A stretch of DNA of 64,000 nt, from the NCBI RefSeq assembly GCF_028464145.1, contig NZ_JAQPCG010000006.1:124001-188000 (forward strand), given 5' to 3'. This DNA comes from Maribacter sp. PR1. Its GTDB lineage: Bacteria; Bacteroidota; Bacteroidia; Flavobacteriales; Flavobacteriaceae. Position 1 is the stretch's first letter. Each line of letters starts with the position of its first letter. Both the position numbers and the translations under genes were made by a program. Below the pieces are notes generated by a model. It saw only the letters and a program-made list of their open reading frames with translations, made no database searches and was not told where the DNA came from. Shown here piece by piece: positions 50,608 to 59,889 of the stretch.

Positions 50608-52297
50608 ATCGAATCAATTTTTTATACTTTATCCGCTTTGGCATTAAATCACCCCCAAGACGTTTCTTCTTGTTCTCCTCATATTCAGAGAATGAGCCTT
50701 CAAAGAAATATACTTGGGAATTTCCTTCAAAAGCAAGAATATGTGTACAAACACGATCTAAGAACCATCTATCGTGGGAAATGACCACCGCACAACCTGC
50801 AAAATTCTCCAAACCTTCTTCTAAGGCCCTCAATGTATTCACATCCAAATCGTTGGTTGGCTCATCCAAAAGCAAAACGTTTCCTTCTTCTTTCAAGGTC
50901 ATCGCCAAATGAAGTCGGTTTCTCTCTCCACCAGACAACATATTTACTTTTTTATTCTGCTCACTCCCCGAAAAGTTGAAACGGCTTAGATAGGCCCTTG
51001 AATTTACTTGTCTACCTCCCATCATAATGAGTTCTTGCTCATCGCTAAAATTTTGCCAAATCGTTTTTTCGGGATCAATGTTGGAATGACTCTGATCCAC
51101 ATAAGCAATCTTTGCAGTATCTCCCACTATAAACTCCCCTTTATCAGGTGTTTCCTCGCCCATAATCATTCTGAAAATGGTGGTCTTACCGGCACCGTTC
51201 GGACCAATAATCCCAACTATACCTGCTTGTGGAAGGTTAAAGTTTAAATCTTCATACAACAACTTATCCCCATATGCCTTACTAACACCTTTGGCCTCGA
51301 TGACATTGGTACCTAGACGTGGTCCGTTGGGAATGTAGATTTCCAACTTCTCATCCAATTGTTTTTGGTCTTGGCTCATCAACTTGTCATAGTTTTTAAG
51401 ACGGGCCTTTTGTTTGGTCTGCCTTCCTTTCGCCCCTTGACGAACCCATTCCAACTCGCGCTCCAATGTTTTTTGACGTTTGGAAGCGGTTTTACTTTCT
51501 TGTGCCAGCCTTTTGGATTTTTGGTCCAACCATGAAGAATAGTTCCCTTTCCAAGGAATACCTTCTCCCCTATCCAATTCCAGAATCCAACCCGCAACAT
51601 TATCCAAGAAATACCTATCGTGAGTTACTGCGATTACAGTGCCTTTATATTGAGCCAAATGATGTTCCAACCAATGTACGGACTCCGCATCCAAGTGGTT
51701 GGTAGGTTCATCGAGAAGTAAAATTTCTGGCTCTTGCAGTAATAAGCGGCAAAGTGCAACCCTTCTCCTTTCTCCTCCTGATAGGACCGCAATTTTCTTA
51801 TCACTTTCAGGTGTTCTAAGGGCATCCATGGCAATTTCCAATTTGGTATCCAATTCCCATGCATTTGAGGCATCAATCTTATCTTGAAGGACTGCTTGCT
51901 TATCCATCAACTTTTGCATTTTGTCCGCATCTTCATAAACTTCTGGAAGACCGAACATATCGTTGATTTTATTATACTCGTCCAAAATGGCTACCGTTTC
52001 CGAAACACCTTCCTTTACCACTTCCAAAACCGTTTTGTTCTCGTCCAATTCGGGTTCCTGTTCCAAATAGCCCACATGATAGCCAGGGGAAAAGACCACA
52101 TCTCCCTGAAAATTTTTATCCCTTCCGGCAATAATTTTAAGTAGCGTGGATTTACCCGACCCATTAAGTCCTAGAATACCAATCTTTGCACCATAGAAGA
52201 AACTTAGATGTATATTCTTTAAAACAGGTGTATTGGCCGTTTTAAAGGTCTTTGTAACACCCGACATTGAAAAAATGACTTTCTTATCGTCAGACAT
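50606..52297 (-). CDS. ettA: Energy-dependent translational throttle protein EttA
   Basis: 563 aa ABC-F ATPase. It binds the ribosomal E site and gates the first peptide bond according to ATP/ADP ratio. Two ABC modules: Walker A GLNGSGKST (~44) and GPNGAGKTT (~357), signatures LSGGERRR and LSGGERNR, Walker B LLDEPTNHLD and LLDEPTNDLD. No membrane domain. The long linker with EREL-rich helices (~245-325: KTASKRQKTLERELEWVRQG) is the P-site tRNA-interacting arm. The CAL67264-type gene lies 65 bp upstream on the same strand. Confidence 0.95.
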   Translation of the reverse strand: MSDDKKVIFSMSGVTKTFKTANTPVLKNIHLSFFYGAKIGILGLNGSGKSTLLKIIAGRDKNFQGDVVFSPGYHVGYLEQEPELDENKTVLEVVKEGVSETVAILDEYNKINDMFGLPEVYEDADKMQKLMDKQAVLQDKIDASNAWELDTKLEIAMDALRTPESDKKIAVLSGGERRRVALCRLLLQEPEILLLDEPTNHLDAESVHWLEHHLAQYKGTVIAVTHDRYFLDNVAGWILELDRGEGIPWKGNYSSWLDQKSKRLAQESKTASKRQKTLERELEWVRQGAKGRQTKQKARLKNYDKLMSQDQKQLDEKLEIYIPNGPRLGTNVIEAKGVSKAYGDKLLYEDLNFNLPQAGIVGIIGPNGAGKTTIFRMIMGEETPDKGEFIVGDTAKIAYVDQSHSNIDPEKTIWQNFSDEQELIMMGGRQVNSRAYLSRFNFSGSEQNKKVNMLSGGERNRLHLAMTLKEEGNVLLLDEPTNDLDVNTLRALEEGLENFAGCAVVISHDRWFLDRVCTHILAFEGNSQVYFFEGSFSEYEENKKKRLGGDLMPKRIKYKKLIR

Positions 52298-52362
52298 AAT
52301 AAATTTTAATTATGAGTTATGTAATAGAGAAGCAGGAGTATAAATCCAAAGGATATTTTGTA

Positions 52363-52545
52363 CTAGACCCTACCCTTTAAGGCGTTAAAAACCCAAGCAA
52401 TGGCAAAAAAACCGATACCGACAGAGGCAAATCCCCATCCGGCAACTTCATCATATCTAAAAGCCCCTAAGCCTATTAATAGAAGTCCTACCAAAATCAT
52501 GATGAATGTGGCCCATGCCAAAACAGTGTTCTTATTCATTCCCAT
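52363..52545 (-). CDS. CAL67264 family small membrane protein
   Basis: 60 aa with two membrane helices (LAWATFIMILVGLLLIGLG, ~8-26; GWGFASVGIGFFAIAWVFNAL, ~36-56). MGMNKNTVLAWATFIMI and RYDEVAGWGFASVGIG are the conserved core of this flavobacterial family, named after its Gramella member. An internal ATG at codon 3 is an alternative start. Function unknown; it may be cotranscribed with ettA. Confidence 0.8.
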   Translation of the reverse strand: MGMNKNTVLAWATFIMILVGLLLIGLGAFRYDEVAGWGFASVGIGFFAIAWVFNALKGRV

Positions 52546-52614
52546 CTTACCTTAAGTTTTTAGCGAATATCAAATATCGCAATTTTTAGGATGTCTTTCC
52601 AACTTCCAAAGTGA

Positions 52615-53592
52615 TTATTGTTGTTCAAAAGGAAATTTTATATCCGTTTTTAATCGAATGGAATCCATCAGGGAAATTAAATCCAAACTATTTTGATGGC
52701 TCCAAAGATCACTTTCCAATTTTCCTGAGGCTAGACAGTTATGAACTTCTTTAATCTCATGACCGTATCCTTTGCCTATCTTCGGTATTTCAACAGTTTT
52801 GGAATCTCCATCCTTTTCCAAAGTATAACTAGTAGCTTCATGCCATCTTGGATTGATAAAGACCGAACCTTTGCTTCCAGAGATTTCACTTTTCATTTCA
52901 GAGTCCGATGTAAGCCCGCTATACAACATGGCGTGAGCATCGGGATAATCGAAAATCATACTACACTGCTTCTCCACCCCGGTTTCATGGAAATGAACTT
53001 TTGCTACAATATCCGAAGGCATTCCCAAAATCAAATAGGATAAAAAAATAGGATAGATACCGATATCCAATAGTGATCCGCCGGCTAGATCAGGGTTTAA
53101 AAGTCGACCATTCTCATCCCTGTCCAGGGCATAAAATGCAAAATCCGAATACAAATAGCCAATTTTACCAATTTCTCCTTTGTCCACGATATCCTTTACG
53201 GCTTTAATGGTGGGATTAAATCGAGACCACAGTGCTTCCATCAAAAAGACATTATTTTCTTTAGCGGCCTTTATCATTTTTTCAACCTCACCTTTGTTAA
53301 TGCCCATCGGTTTTTCGCATAAAACATGCTTACCTGCTTCCATGGCCTTTATGGCCAAGTCCATATGACCCGTATGGGGTGTGGCAATATATACTACGTC
53401 CACCGTATCACTCAAAAATAACTCCTCATAACTTCCAAAAGCATGGGGAGCGTCATATTCTGCTGCAAATTCCTGTGCCTTTTCTAGGCTTCTTGAGCCT
53501 ACAGCCATTAATTTCCCTCCTGTAACCAGTGCTAAATCCTTCGAAAACGTGTGTGCTATTTTACCAGCCCCTACAATGCCCCATCTAACCAT
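52615..53592 (-). CDS. Gfo/Idh/MocA family oxidoreductase
   Basis: 325 aa. N-terminal Rossmann domain with GIVGAGKIAHTFSKDL, then the conserved lysine K94 in CEKPMG of the active site. The C-terminal domain begins near 125 with LWSRFNPTIKAVKDIV and includes GGSLLDIGIYPIF. It uses NAD(P) to oxidise or reduce a sugar or dihydrodiol; the GxYP/FN features resemble dimeric dihydrodiol dehydrogenase-type members, but the substrate is open. Own -7 box, divergent from the carboxylase gene. Confidence 0.9.
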   Translation of the reverse strand: MVRWGIVGAGKIAHTFSKDLALVTGGKLMAVGSRSLEKAQEFAAEYDAPHAFGSYEELFLSDTVDVVYIATPHTGHMDLAIKAMEAGKHVLCEKPMGINKGEVEKMIKAAKENNVFLMEALWSRFNPTIKAVKDIVDKGEIGKIGYLYSDFAFYALDRDENGRLLNPDLAGGSLLDIGIYPIFLSYLILGMPSDIVAKVHFHETGVEKQCSMIFDYPDAHAMLYSGLTSDSEMKSEISGSKGSVFINPRWHEATSYTLEKDGDSKTVEIPKIGKGYGHEIKEVHNCLASGKLESDLWSHQNSLDLISLMDSIRLKTDIKFPFEQQ

Positions 53593-53619
53593 AGTTTTAT
53601 ATTTTGTTTAGAGTTTACC

Positions 53620-53627
53620 CAAATTTA
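53620..53627 (-). promoter_or_regulatory. TAnnTTTG -7 box of the oxidoreductase gene
   Basis: TAAATTTG on the minus strand matches the consensus, 27 nt before the ATG at 53592. On the plus strand TATCTTTA at 53634-53641 is a near-consensus box for the divergent carboxylase gene. Confidence 0.55.
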
Positions 53628-53650
53628 ACTCCTTATCTTTAGCCTAGGAA

Positions 53651-55294
53651 ATGAAAGTGGACAGAATGGATTTAAAATTCAACCAGAACGAAGACAAAAA
53701 CAAACTGCTTTTATCCGAATTAAGAAAAAAACTGGCCCAAGTACAACTCGGTGGCGGTAAGGCAAAAATTGCCAAGCAGCACGATCAAGGAAAGTTAACG
53801 GCACGGGAACGTATAGATTATCTTTTAGATCCAAAATCGGAACAATTGGAGATTGGAGCCTTTGTAGGTGACGGTATGTATGAGGAGCATGGAGGATGCC
53901 CATCCGGTGGTGTTGTTGTAAAACTAGGATACATAAAAAATAGACTTTGTGTTGTAGTTGCCAATGACGCAACCGTAAAAGCGGGTGCTTGGTTCCCCAT
54001 AACCGCAAAAAAAAATTTACGGGCACAGGAGATTGCCATAGAAAATAAACTTCCCATCATTTATTTGGTAGACAGTGCGGGGGTGTATTTACCCATGCAG
54101 GACGAGATTTTTCCTGACAAGGAGCATTTTGGACGAATTTTTAGGAACAATGCCATTATGAGCAGTATGGGCATCACTCAAATTTCCGCCGTCATGGGAA
54201 GTTGTGTAGCTGGCGGCGCATATTTGCCCATCATGAGCGACGAAGCACTGATCGTTGATAAAACTGGAAGTATTTTTCTTGCAGGAAGTTATTTGGTGAA
54301 AGCTGCCATAGGAGAAAGTATTGACAATGAAACGTTAGGAGGTGCGACCACACACAGCGAAATTAGTGGTGTAACCGACTACAAATCCAAGGATGATAAG
54401 GATGCCTTGGATACCATTAAAAATATTATGGATAAAATCGGTGATTTTGAAACTGCAGGGTTTAATCGATCAAAAGCCATTAAACCGAAGAAAAATCCAG
54501 AAGATATCTATGGGATTCTGCCCGGTTCAAGAACCGAGCAGTATGATATGATGGAAATTATTGAGCGGTTAGTAGACGACTCGGAATTTGAACCATATAA
54601 AGATGGCTATGGACAAACCATTATCACAGGATATGCCCGAATTGACGGGTGGGCCGTGGGGATTGTAGCCAATCAAAGAAAGGTAGTAAAAACCAAAAAG
54701 GGAGAAATGCAATTTGGCGGTGTTATTTATTCCGACTCTGCCGATAAGGCGACCCGATTCATTGCCAACTGTAACCAGAAAAAAATTCCTTTGGTGTTCC
54801 TACAGGACGTTACCGGATTCATGGTAGGCAGTAAAAGTGAACATGGAGGCATTATAAAAGATGGTGCTAAAATGGTGAATGCCGTTAGTAATTCCGTCGT
54901 TCCCAAATTCACTGTGGTTATTGGGAATAGTTACGGTGCCGGTAATTACGCCATGTGTGGAAAGGCCTATGACCCTAGATTGATTGTTGCTTGGCCCAGT
55001 GCAGAACTGGCCGTCATGAGCGGTAATTCCGCAGCCAAAGTGTTGTTACAAATTGAAACGGCGTCATTAAAAAAGAAAGGTGAGACCATCACCGAGAAAA
55101 AAGAAAAGGAACTCTTTGATAAAATAAAACAGCGATACGATGATCAGGTTTCGCCCTATTATGCCGCTTCCCGTTTATGGACCGATGCGGTTATAGACCC
55201 AAAAGATTCTAGAAAATGGATTTCCATGGGTATTGAAGCCGCAAATCATGCGCCTATTGAAAAGCCTTTTAATATGGGGGTTTTGCAGGTTTAA
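53651..55294 (+). CDS. Acyl-CoA carboxylase beta subunit, 3-methylcrotonyl-CoA carboxylase type
   Basis: 547 aa carboxyltransferase. GGKAKIAKQHDQGKLTARER, VDSAGVYLPMQDEIFPDKEH, GRIFRNNAIMSSMGI and VMGSCVAGGAYLPIMSDE match MCC-beta rather than propionyl-CoA carboxylase, and the C-terminal GAGNYAMCGKAYDPR and AVMSGNSAAKVL motifs agree. It carboxylates 3-methylcrotonyl-CoA in leucine degradation with a biotin-carrying alpha subunit, which is not in this window. Start at ATG 53651; an internal ATG at 53666 is possible. Its last four bases overlap the convergent gene at 55291. Confidence 0.9.
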   Translation: MKVDRMDLKFNQNEDKNKLLLSELRKKLAQVQLGGGKAKIAKQHDQGKLTARERIDYLLDPKSEQLEIGAFVGDGMYEEHGGCPSGGVVVKLGYIKNRLCVVVANDATVKAGAWFPITAKKNLRAQEIAIENKLPIIYLVDSAGVYLPMQDEIFPDKEHFGRIFRNNAIMSSMGITQISAVMGSCVAGGAYLPIMSDEALIVDKTGSIFLAGSYLVKAAIGESIDNETLGGATTHSEISGVTDYKSKDDKDALDTIKNIMDKIGDFETAGFNRSKAIKPKKNPEDIYGILPGSRTEQYDMMEIIERLVDDSEFEPYKDGYGQTIITGYARIDGWAVGIVANQRKVVKTKKGEMQFGGVIYSDSADKATRFIANCNQKKIPLVFLQDVTGFMVGSKSEHGGIIKDGAKMVNAVSNSVVPKFTVVIGNSYGAGNYAMCGKAYDPRLIVAWPSAELAVMSGNSAAKVLLQIETASLKKKGETITEKKEKELFDKIKQRYDDQVSPYYAASRLWTDAVIDPKDSRKWISMGIEAANHAPIEKPFNMGVLQV

Positions 55295-57045
55295 TTGGAA
55301 ACCAGTCCTGTTATGTTAGAAATCCTAAACAATTGTTGGTTCATATTTTTAAGACTCAATTTAAAGACCTTAGTTTCCTTGCGCTGCGAAAAGGTGCCGT
55401 AATCATGGTAGATTGCTACCTTCAAATAAGTTGGCGTCAAACTTTTATTGCCTAAATATTTAATGTTCACCTGCCAATCCCCTTTATACGTGTTTCCTAT
55501 CAAATATTCCTTGGTGGTATATCCTATTAATTTTTCGTCCTTAACTTGGCCGTAATTGTCCTTTAAGCTATGGTTCCATACGAAGAACCTGTTTTCGGGA
55601 TTTACCAGTTGTAGTTGAAACTCCGCCTCACTATCCGCCCATTCGAATACAAGTCGGGTACCCTTGAAACCTTTATCAGAAACCAGCTTTTTTCGTTTCT
55701 TTACCGATAAAAAATCGTTATCCTTTAAACCTAGTAGGTTATTGAATTCCGTATCCAGGAACTGGGCAAAATCTCCCCTGTCGTCTTTTAGGAAACCCTT
55801 TTCTTTTAAATAATTGTATCTGGTAAACATATCGGCGGCCAACCCAAACTGCTTATTTTCAATATAACTTTCGGCCATATTAAAATAGGACTGGGCATAC
55901 TCCGGCCGATGTATAAATACCTCTTTATAGATATCCTTAGCTATTGAGAATTCATTATCGGCCTGATATACATATGCAAGGGATTTTAAGGCGATGGGGT
56001 TATCCTTGAACACACCATAATTTTGCTGAATGATGGTCTCAGCAAACTCAGCATTATTCCATTTATCCCTGAAATAGATGTAAGAATCCAAAACAAAGTA
56101 AAACGAAGCAGCATACTTGCTACGTTCATCCCTGTAAATATGTATTGCCTCGGCTTCTGAAGCCGCCTTATTATAACGCTCTAAATACTTAGGAAGACCT
56201 TGCTGTGCTGTTATGGGCAAGGCGTCACCGTTATATAAGTTTTTCTGGTTTCGCCGCTCTTTGGCGTTATGAAGATTTTCTTTTTGAACGTTAGCAAACG
56301 TACCTGTTTTGGTATTAATCACCACAACACCGCCCATTACATTACTACCATAAAGGCCTGCACCTCCCATTCCCCGAATTACCGCAATTTTTTTAATATT
56401 TGATGGGTCTATCAAAAAACAGGGTAAGGTATTCATAATAACACCATCTACATCATATATTGCGGTATTGGGACCATAGGTAGTATTATTACTTCTAATA
56501 CTAACTTCAACCTCCCATGTATCTCTATTACAATGTGCCATTACCCCAGCAAATTTTCCATTCATTAAGGTACCGACATCCGTATATTGCACGCCAAAAT
56601 CACTTTCATTTAATATACGCATAGAGTACCCAACGGTCTCCTTGTCCAAATAACCAAAAGCATTTTTTATAATATTGGGATTAGTAGCATATTCCATAGC
56701 CCTTTCCTCCTGCGTTTTCAAACGCTTCCTTACCGTAACTTCATCTAGCTTTTCTACATCATCGAATAGGGTTATATTGAGTATACGTGTTACGTCTTCC
56801 ACCTTGATTTCCAATGGCAACTTACCCAAAAGTTCGAAGCGCAGCACATCGCCTTCTTCAACTGCAATGCGATACTTACCGTTTGCATCCGTAGTGGTAC
56901 CAGTATTTTGATCGTTTACCGAAACGACCACATTTTCCAGGGGTTCATATTCATCTGAAATGGTCCCGAAAACTTCTTTTGTGTTCTGGCCAACCAAACT
57001 GTTTACAAAAACACTGGCGAAAAGAACGTATAACAACTCCCTCAT
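55291..57045 (-). CDS. Barrel-less TonB-plug protein with TPRs (paralog A)
   Basis: 584 aa. Signal peptide to ~19 (LLYVLFASVFVNSLVG). Residues ~22-95 are a carboxypeptidase-like regulatory domain (VFGTISDEYEPLENVVVSVN). A TonB-plug-like domain follows (~125-255): YSMRILNESDFG, GTLMNGKFAGVM, AIYDVDGVIMN, IKKIAVIRGMGGAGLYGSNV and GGVVVINTKTG, the typical SusC/RagA plug. The protein then has TPR-like helices (~320-440: IALKSLAYVYQADNEFSIAK, YAQSYFNMAESYIENKQFG) and a ~130-residue beta domain. There is no beta-barrel. It aligns along its length with the C-terminal two thirds of the next gene's product. Function unknown. Confidence 0.8.
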   Translation of the reverse strand: MRELLYVLFASVFVNSLVGQNTKEVFGTISDEYEPLENVVVSVNDQNTGTTTDANGKYRIAVEEGDVLRFELLGKLPLEIKVEDVTRILNITLFDDVEKLDEVTVRKRLKTQEERAMEYATNPNIIKNAFGYLDKETVGYSMRILNESDFGVQYTDVGTLMNGKFAGVMAHCNRDTWEVEVSIRSNNTTYGPNTAIYDVDGVIMNTLPCFLIDPSNIKKIAVIRGMGGAGLYGSNVMGGVVVINTKTGTFANVQKENLHNAKERRNQKNLYNGDALPITAQQGLPKYLERYNKAASEAEAIHIYRDERSKYAASFYFVLDSYIYFRDKWNNAEFAETIIQQNYGVFKDNPIALKSLAYVYQADNEFSIAKDIYKEVFIHRPEYAQSYFNMAESYIENKQFGLAADMFTRYNYLKEKGFLKDDRGDFAQFLDTEFNNLLGLKDNDFLSVKKRKKLVSDKGFKGTRLVFEWADSEAEFQLQLVNPENRFFVWNHSLKDNYGQVKDEKLIGYTTKEYLIGNTYKGDWQVNIKYLGNKSLTPTYLKVAIYHDYGTFSQRKETKVFKLSLKNMNQQLFRISNITGLVSN

Positions 57046-57240
57046 AAGTGCAACCCTTTAAATTTCAGTAGAATATAATCAAAAAATACATTATTTCTAT
57101 GAACTATTTTGTTAACGAAATATTAATTACAAGCCATTGATGTTCAAGATTGCCTTCGGGTCATCTTGGTAAATGGCATAAAAAAAGATTATGACAAAGC
57201 ATTTATCAAAATCAATAAAAATGTGGTAAAAGCTTCTAGG

Positions 57241-59859
57241 TTAGAGAACTTGAAGAAGCTTGCGGTTGACATCCTCGATATCCATTCTAAAGATTTGAAT
57301 GTTGTCTTTTTGTTCTACGGTGCCATAATTGGTACTTATTGTAATTTTAAGATAGGTGGCCAAGCCCGATTTATTACCCAAATAGTTCGCATTTATTTTC
57401 CATGGACCATCATTCCCATAAATAAAGAAATCTTTACTGGTATACCCTTTTGACACTAGGCTTTCGCCCAATTTTCCATCATTGGTATTGGACCATGAAC
57501 TTAGCGTATTGTTGGGGTCGATGAATTGAAAATCTATTTCGGCCGAGTCGTCGTTCCATTCCAAAAGAATCCGTGTTTTGTTTTCATCCTTATAAAGCAG
57601 GTCTGTAAGCGGGTCATCGGCCTGATTTTCCTTGATTTCCAAAAGTACCTTTACCTCTGTATTGATTACCTGTTGCAGTGCCTCCGGCTGTTCCGAAAAA
57701 TACCCTTCTTTCAACAAATTAAAATACCGCGCATATAGGTTTTTACCCGTTTCCTTTTGGCCGTTCATGACATAGGCATTGGCCAAATCCCTATAGGATT
57801 CTGCAGAATTGGATTTGAAAAGCAATAATTGCTTATATAGTTGAACGGATTGATTTTGATTGTCATATTTATCCATCAAAAACGCCAAAGCCTTTTTGTA
57901 GTTGAAATCATTGTTCAATCGGTCCAAAGCTATCGATACCAAATCCTTCGTGAATGTATCCTGTGGCCAATATTCCAAGAAATAATTGACGGCATCAATA
58001 TTAAAATTAGGGTTTGTTCCATACTTAGATTCATAGGAATCGTAGATAGTCTTCGCTTCATCCGGTTCTTTACTACGATATAGTTCCTGTAGAAAATCAG
58101 GCCAATTCCGTCGAGCTTCCTCCTCTGTAATTGCTTTTATGTTTTCTGCTTTCTGTATAGCACCTATACTTTTGGCCGAAGTATTGTTTGATGGAGAAAA
58201 ATTTCCAAGATTTGTATTGATAATGATGACCCCACCAGCACCAACAGAGCCGTATTTTGCTACTGCTGAAAGACCGGAAAGTATTGCGATTCGTTTTATT
58301 TGGGTAACATCAAGAAAATCCGGATATCCAGAAGCGATAATTCCATCAATTTCATATACCGCAGGGATAGGATTTGAAGTTCCATTCTGTCTTAAAAAAA
58401 TTTGCGTTGAACCATCGGTAGAATTATCAAAGGAAAGCATGGACAAACCGGATACTTTGCCCCTAAGCAGATTACCCAAGGTAGTTGCACCACTGGTAAT
58501 TTCTGACTCATCCAATATCTTCATGGAAACACCAGAGGTATTCTTATCAAAAATACCGAACGAGGTCTTAATGATGCCGGGATCCTCATTATACTGCTCA
58601 AAAAGCTCTTTCTGCGTTCTTTTGTTTTTTTTCTGGGCAGTGACCACGGTTTCGTCCAAGGCTATCGCCTCCTTTTCAAGTGCCACGTTAATCGCAAAAG
58701 TTGTTTCCAATACTGTCCTATGTTCGCTTTGCATGGAAGTATATGAAAATGTTAATTCGTCACCTATCTTAGCCCTCATGGTATATCTACCGCTCTCATC
58801 GGTAGTGGTCACCTCGTTTGAAGATAAATTTTGAACTTGGACGCCTTGTACTCTTTCCCCTTCCATAAACACAAATCCACTTACCACGCCGATATTCCGG
58901 CCCATGCTTTGTAATAATTGCTCATTGGTATAGTGGGTCAACAAATTTTCTTCCTGCAGCACCACATCTTCTGGCTCATCTGAATCTTCCAACAGGGTCG
59001 TACTGACAAAGTAAGTTAGGGCATCTTTGGGATATCTTTTCCATTCCCCCTGGCTGGCATACCTTCTATAAGAAACCCCGGGCGTATCGTCACCTGCAAC
59101 GATAAGCCCTAATTGGTCCCCATATACTTTCAGTAGCTCAATACCTATACTAAAATCGTCCTGTACAACAATATCATAAGGTTTTAAATCGATACCGACC
59201 TTTCCAACTTTAGTTTTTATGGTATACACAATGTTCTTGTTCATTAATCTACGCTTCGGCAATTTTGTTTTGCCATCATAAATATTCACTCGCACCAAAA
59301 GACTATCGGACTTATTTTCCAGGACATAGAAATAAAAGGCATTTAACTGCCTTTTATTTTTGGAAACATTAATTTTGGTAATCAACTCCCCGCCAAGGGC
59401 TCCATCTCCCTCCCAGGAACCGTTCTTTAATTGACCCACATAGGAATAGCCGACCATTTTTTCGGTCTTGTTCCTTCTTCTCCGTTTATCACCGGTTAAA
59501 ACAACTTCATTTAAACTCAGGATATCCGGTTCCAACTTTATTTCAAAGAATTTTGAATTCTTTACTACCTCGGAAAAGGGTATTTTATATTCCTTGTAGG
59601 CAACATAGGAAATTTTTAGGGTATCCCTATCCGTTAGTAAGTTCGAATCAAAGGAGAAGTTAAAGGTACCGTCCTCCTCCGATACCGTTCCAAGGCCACG
59701 TTCTATAAAACCAATATTCACATAAGGCAACGGAAGTCCCGTGTCCGCATCCGCTACAGTTCCCTTTATAACGGTTTGACCGATAATGACTCCATGGAAC
59801 ATAAGGACAAGCCATGTCCAAGCCCATAGATTTCTATCAATTTCGAATTTCGGACCCAT
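57241..59859 (-). CDS. Barrel-less TonB-plug protein with TPRs (paralog B, longer)
   Basis: 872 aa. Signal peptide to ~28 (WTWLVLMFHGVIIG). First carboxypeptidase-like domain at ~32-115 (IKGTVADADTGLPLPYVNIG), a ~170-residue beta region (LKNGSWEGDGALGGELITKI), a second carboxypeptidase-like domain (~325-395: VSGFVFMEGERVQGVQVQN), then the plug (~430-560: GVSMKILDESEI, LGNLLRGKVSGLSM, AVYEIDGIIASG, IKRIAILSGLSAVAKYGSVG, GGVIIINTN). TPR helices (~590-720) and a C-terminal beta domain (GPWKINANYLGNKSGLATYL) end it; no barrel. Paralog of the next gene, 195 bp downstream. The 30-bp gap to the M24 gene suggests cotranscription. Confidence 0.8.
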   Translation of the reverse strand: MGPKFEIDRNLWAWTWLVLMFHGVIIGQTVIKGTVADADTGLPLPYVNIGFIERGLGTVSEEDGTFNFSFDSNLLTDRDTLKISYVAYKEYKIPFSEVVKNSKFFEIKLEPDILSLNEVVLTGDKRRRRNKTEKMVGYSYVGQLKNGSWEGDGALGGELITKINVSKNKRQLNAFYFYVLENKSDSLLVRVNIYDGKTKLPKRRLMNKNIVYTIKTKVGKVGIDLKPYDIVVQDDFSIGIELLKVYGDQLGLIVAGDDTPGVSYRRYASQGEWKRYPKDALTYFVSTTLLEDSDEPEDVVLQEENLLTHYTNEQLLQSMGRNIGVVSGFVFMEGERVQGVQVQNLSSNEVTTTDESGRYTMRAKIGDELTFSYTSMQSEHRTVLETTFAINVALEKEAIALDETVVTAQKKNKRTQKELFEQYNEDPGIIKTSFGIFDKNTSGVSMKILDESEITSGATTLGNLLRGKVSGLSMLSFDNSTDGSTQIFLRQNGTSNPIPAVYEIDGIIASGYPDFLDVTQIKRIAILSGLSAVAKYGSVGAGGVIIINTNLGNFSPSNNTSAKSIGAIQKAENIKAITEEEARRNWPDFLQELYRSKEPDEAKTIYDSYESKYGTNPNFNIDAVNYFLEYWPQDTFTKDLVSIALDRLNNDFNYKKALAFLMDKYDNQNQSVQLYKQLLLFKSNSAESYRDLANAYVMNGQKETGKNLYARYFNLLKEGYFSEQPEALQQVINTEVKVLLEIKENQADDPLTDLLYKDENKTRILLEWNDDSAEIDFQFIDPNNTLSSWSNTNDGKLGESLVSKGYTSKDFFIYGNDGPWKINANYLGNKSGLATYLKITISTNYGTVEQKDNIQIFRMDIEDVNRKLLQVL

Positions 59860-59889
59860 ATCCTCAAATTAAATAATTTTTAGAAACTT

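Noticed and set aside
57046-57240. Possible small gene or RNA between the two plug-TPR paralogs
   Set aside because: No frame longer than about a dozen codons with plausible start on either strand and no hairpin with T-run was seen.
58139-58834. 231-codon open frame on the plus strand
   Set aside because: It lies wholly antisense to the 872-aa plug-TPR gene, has no promoter or recognisable domain and its composition mirrors the real gene.
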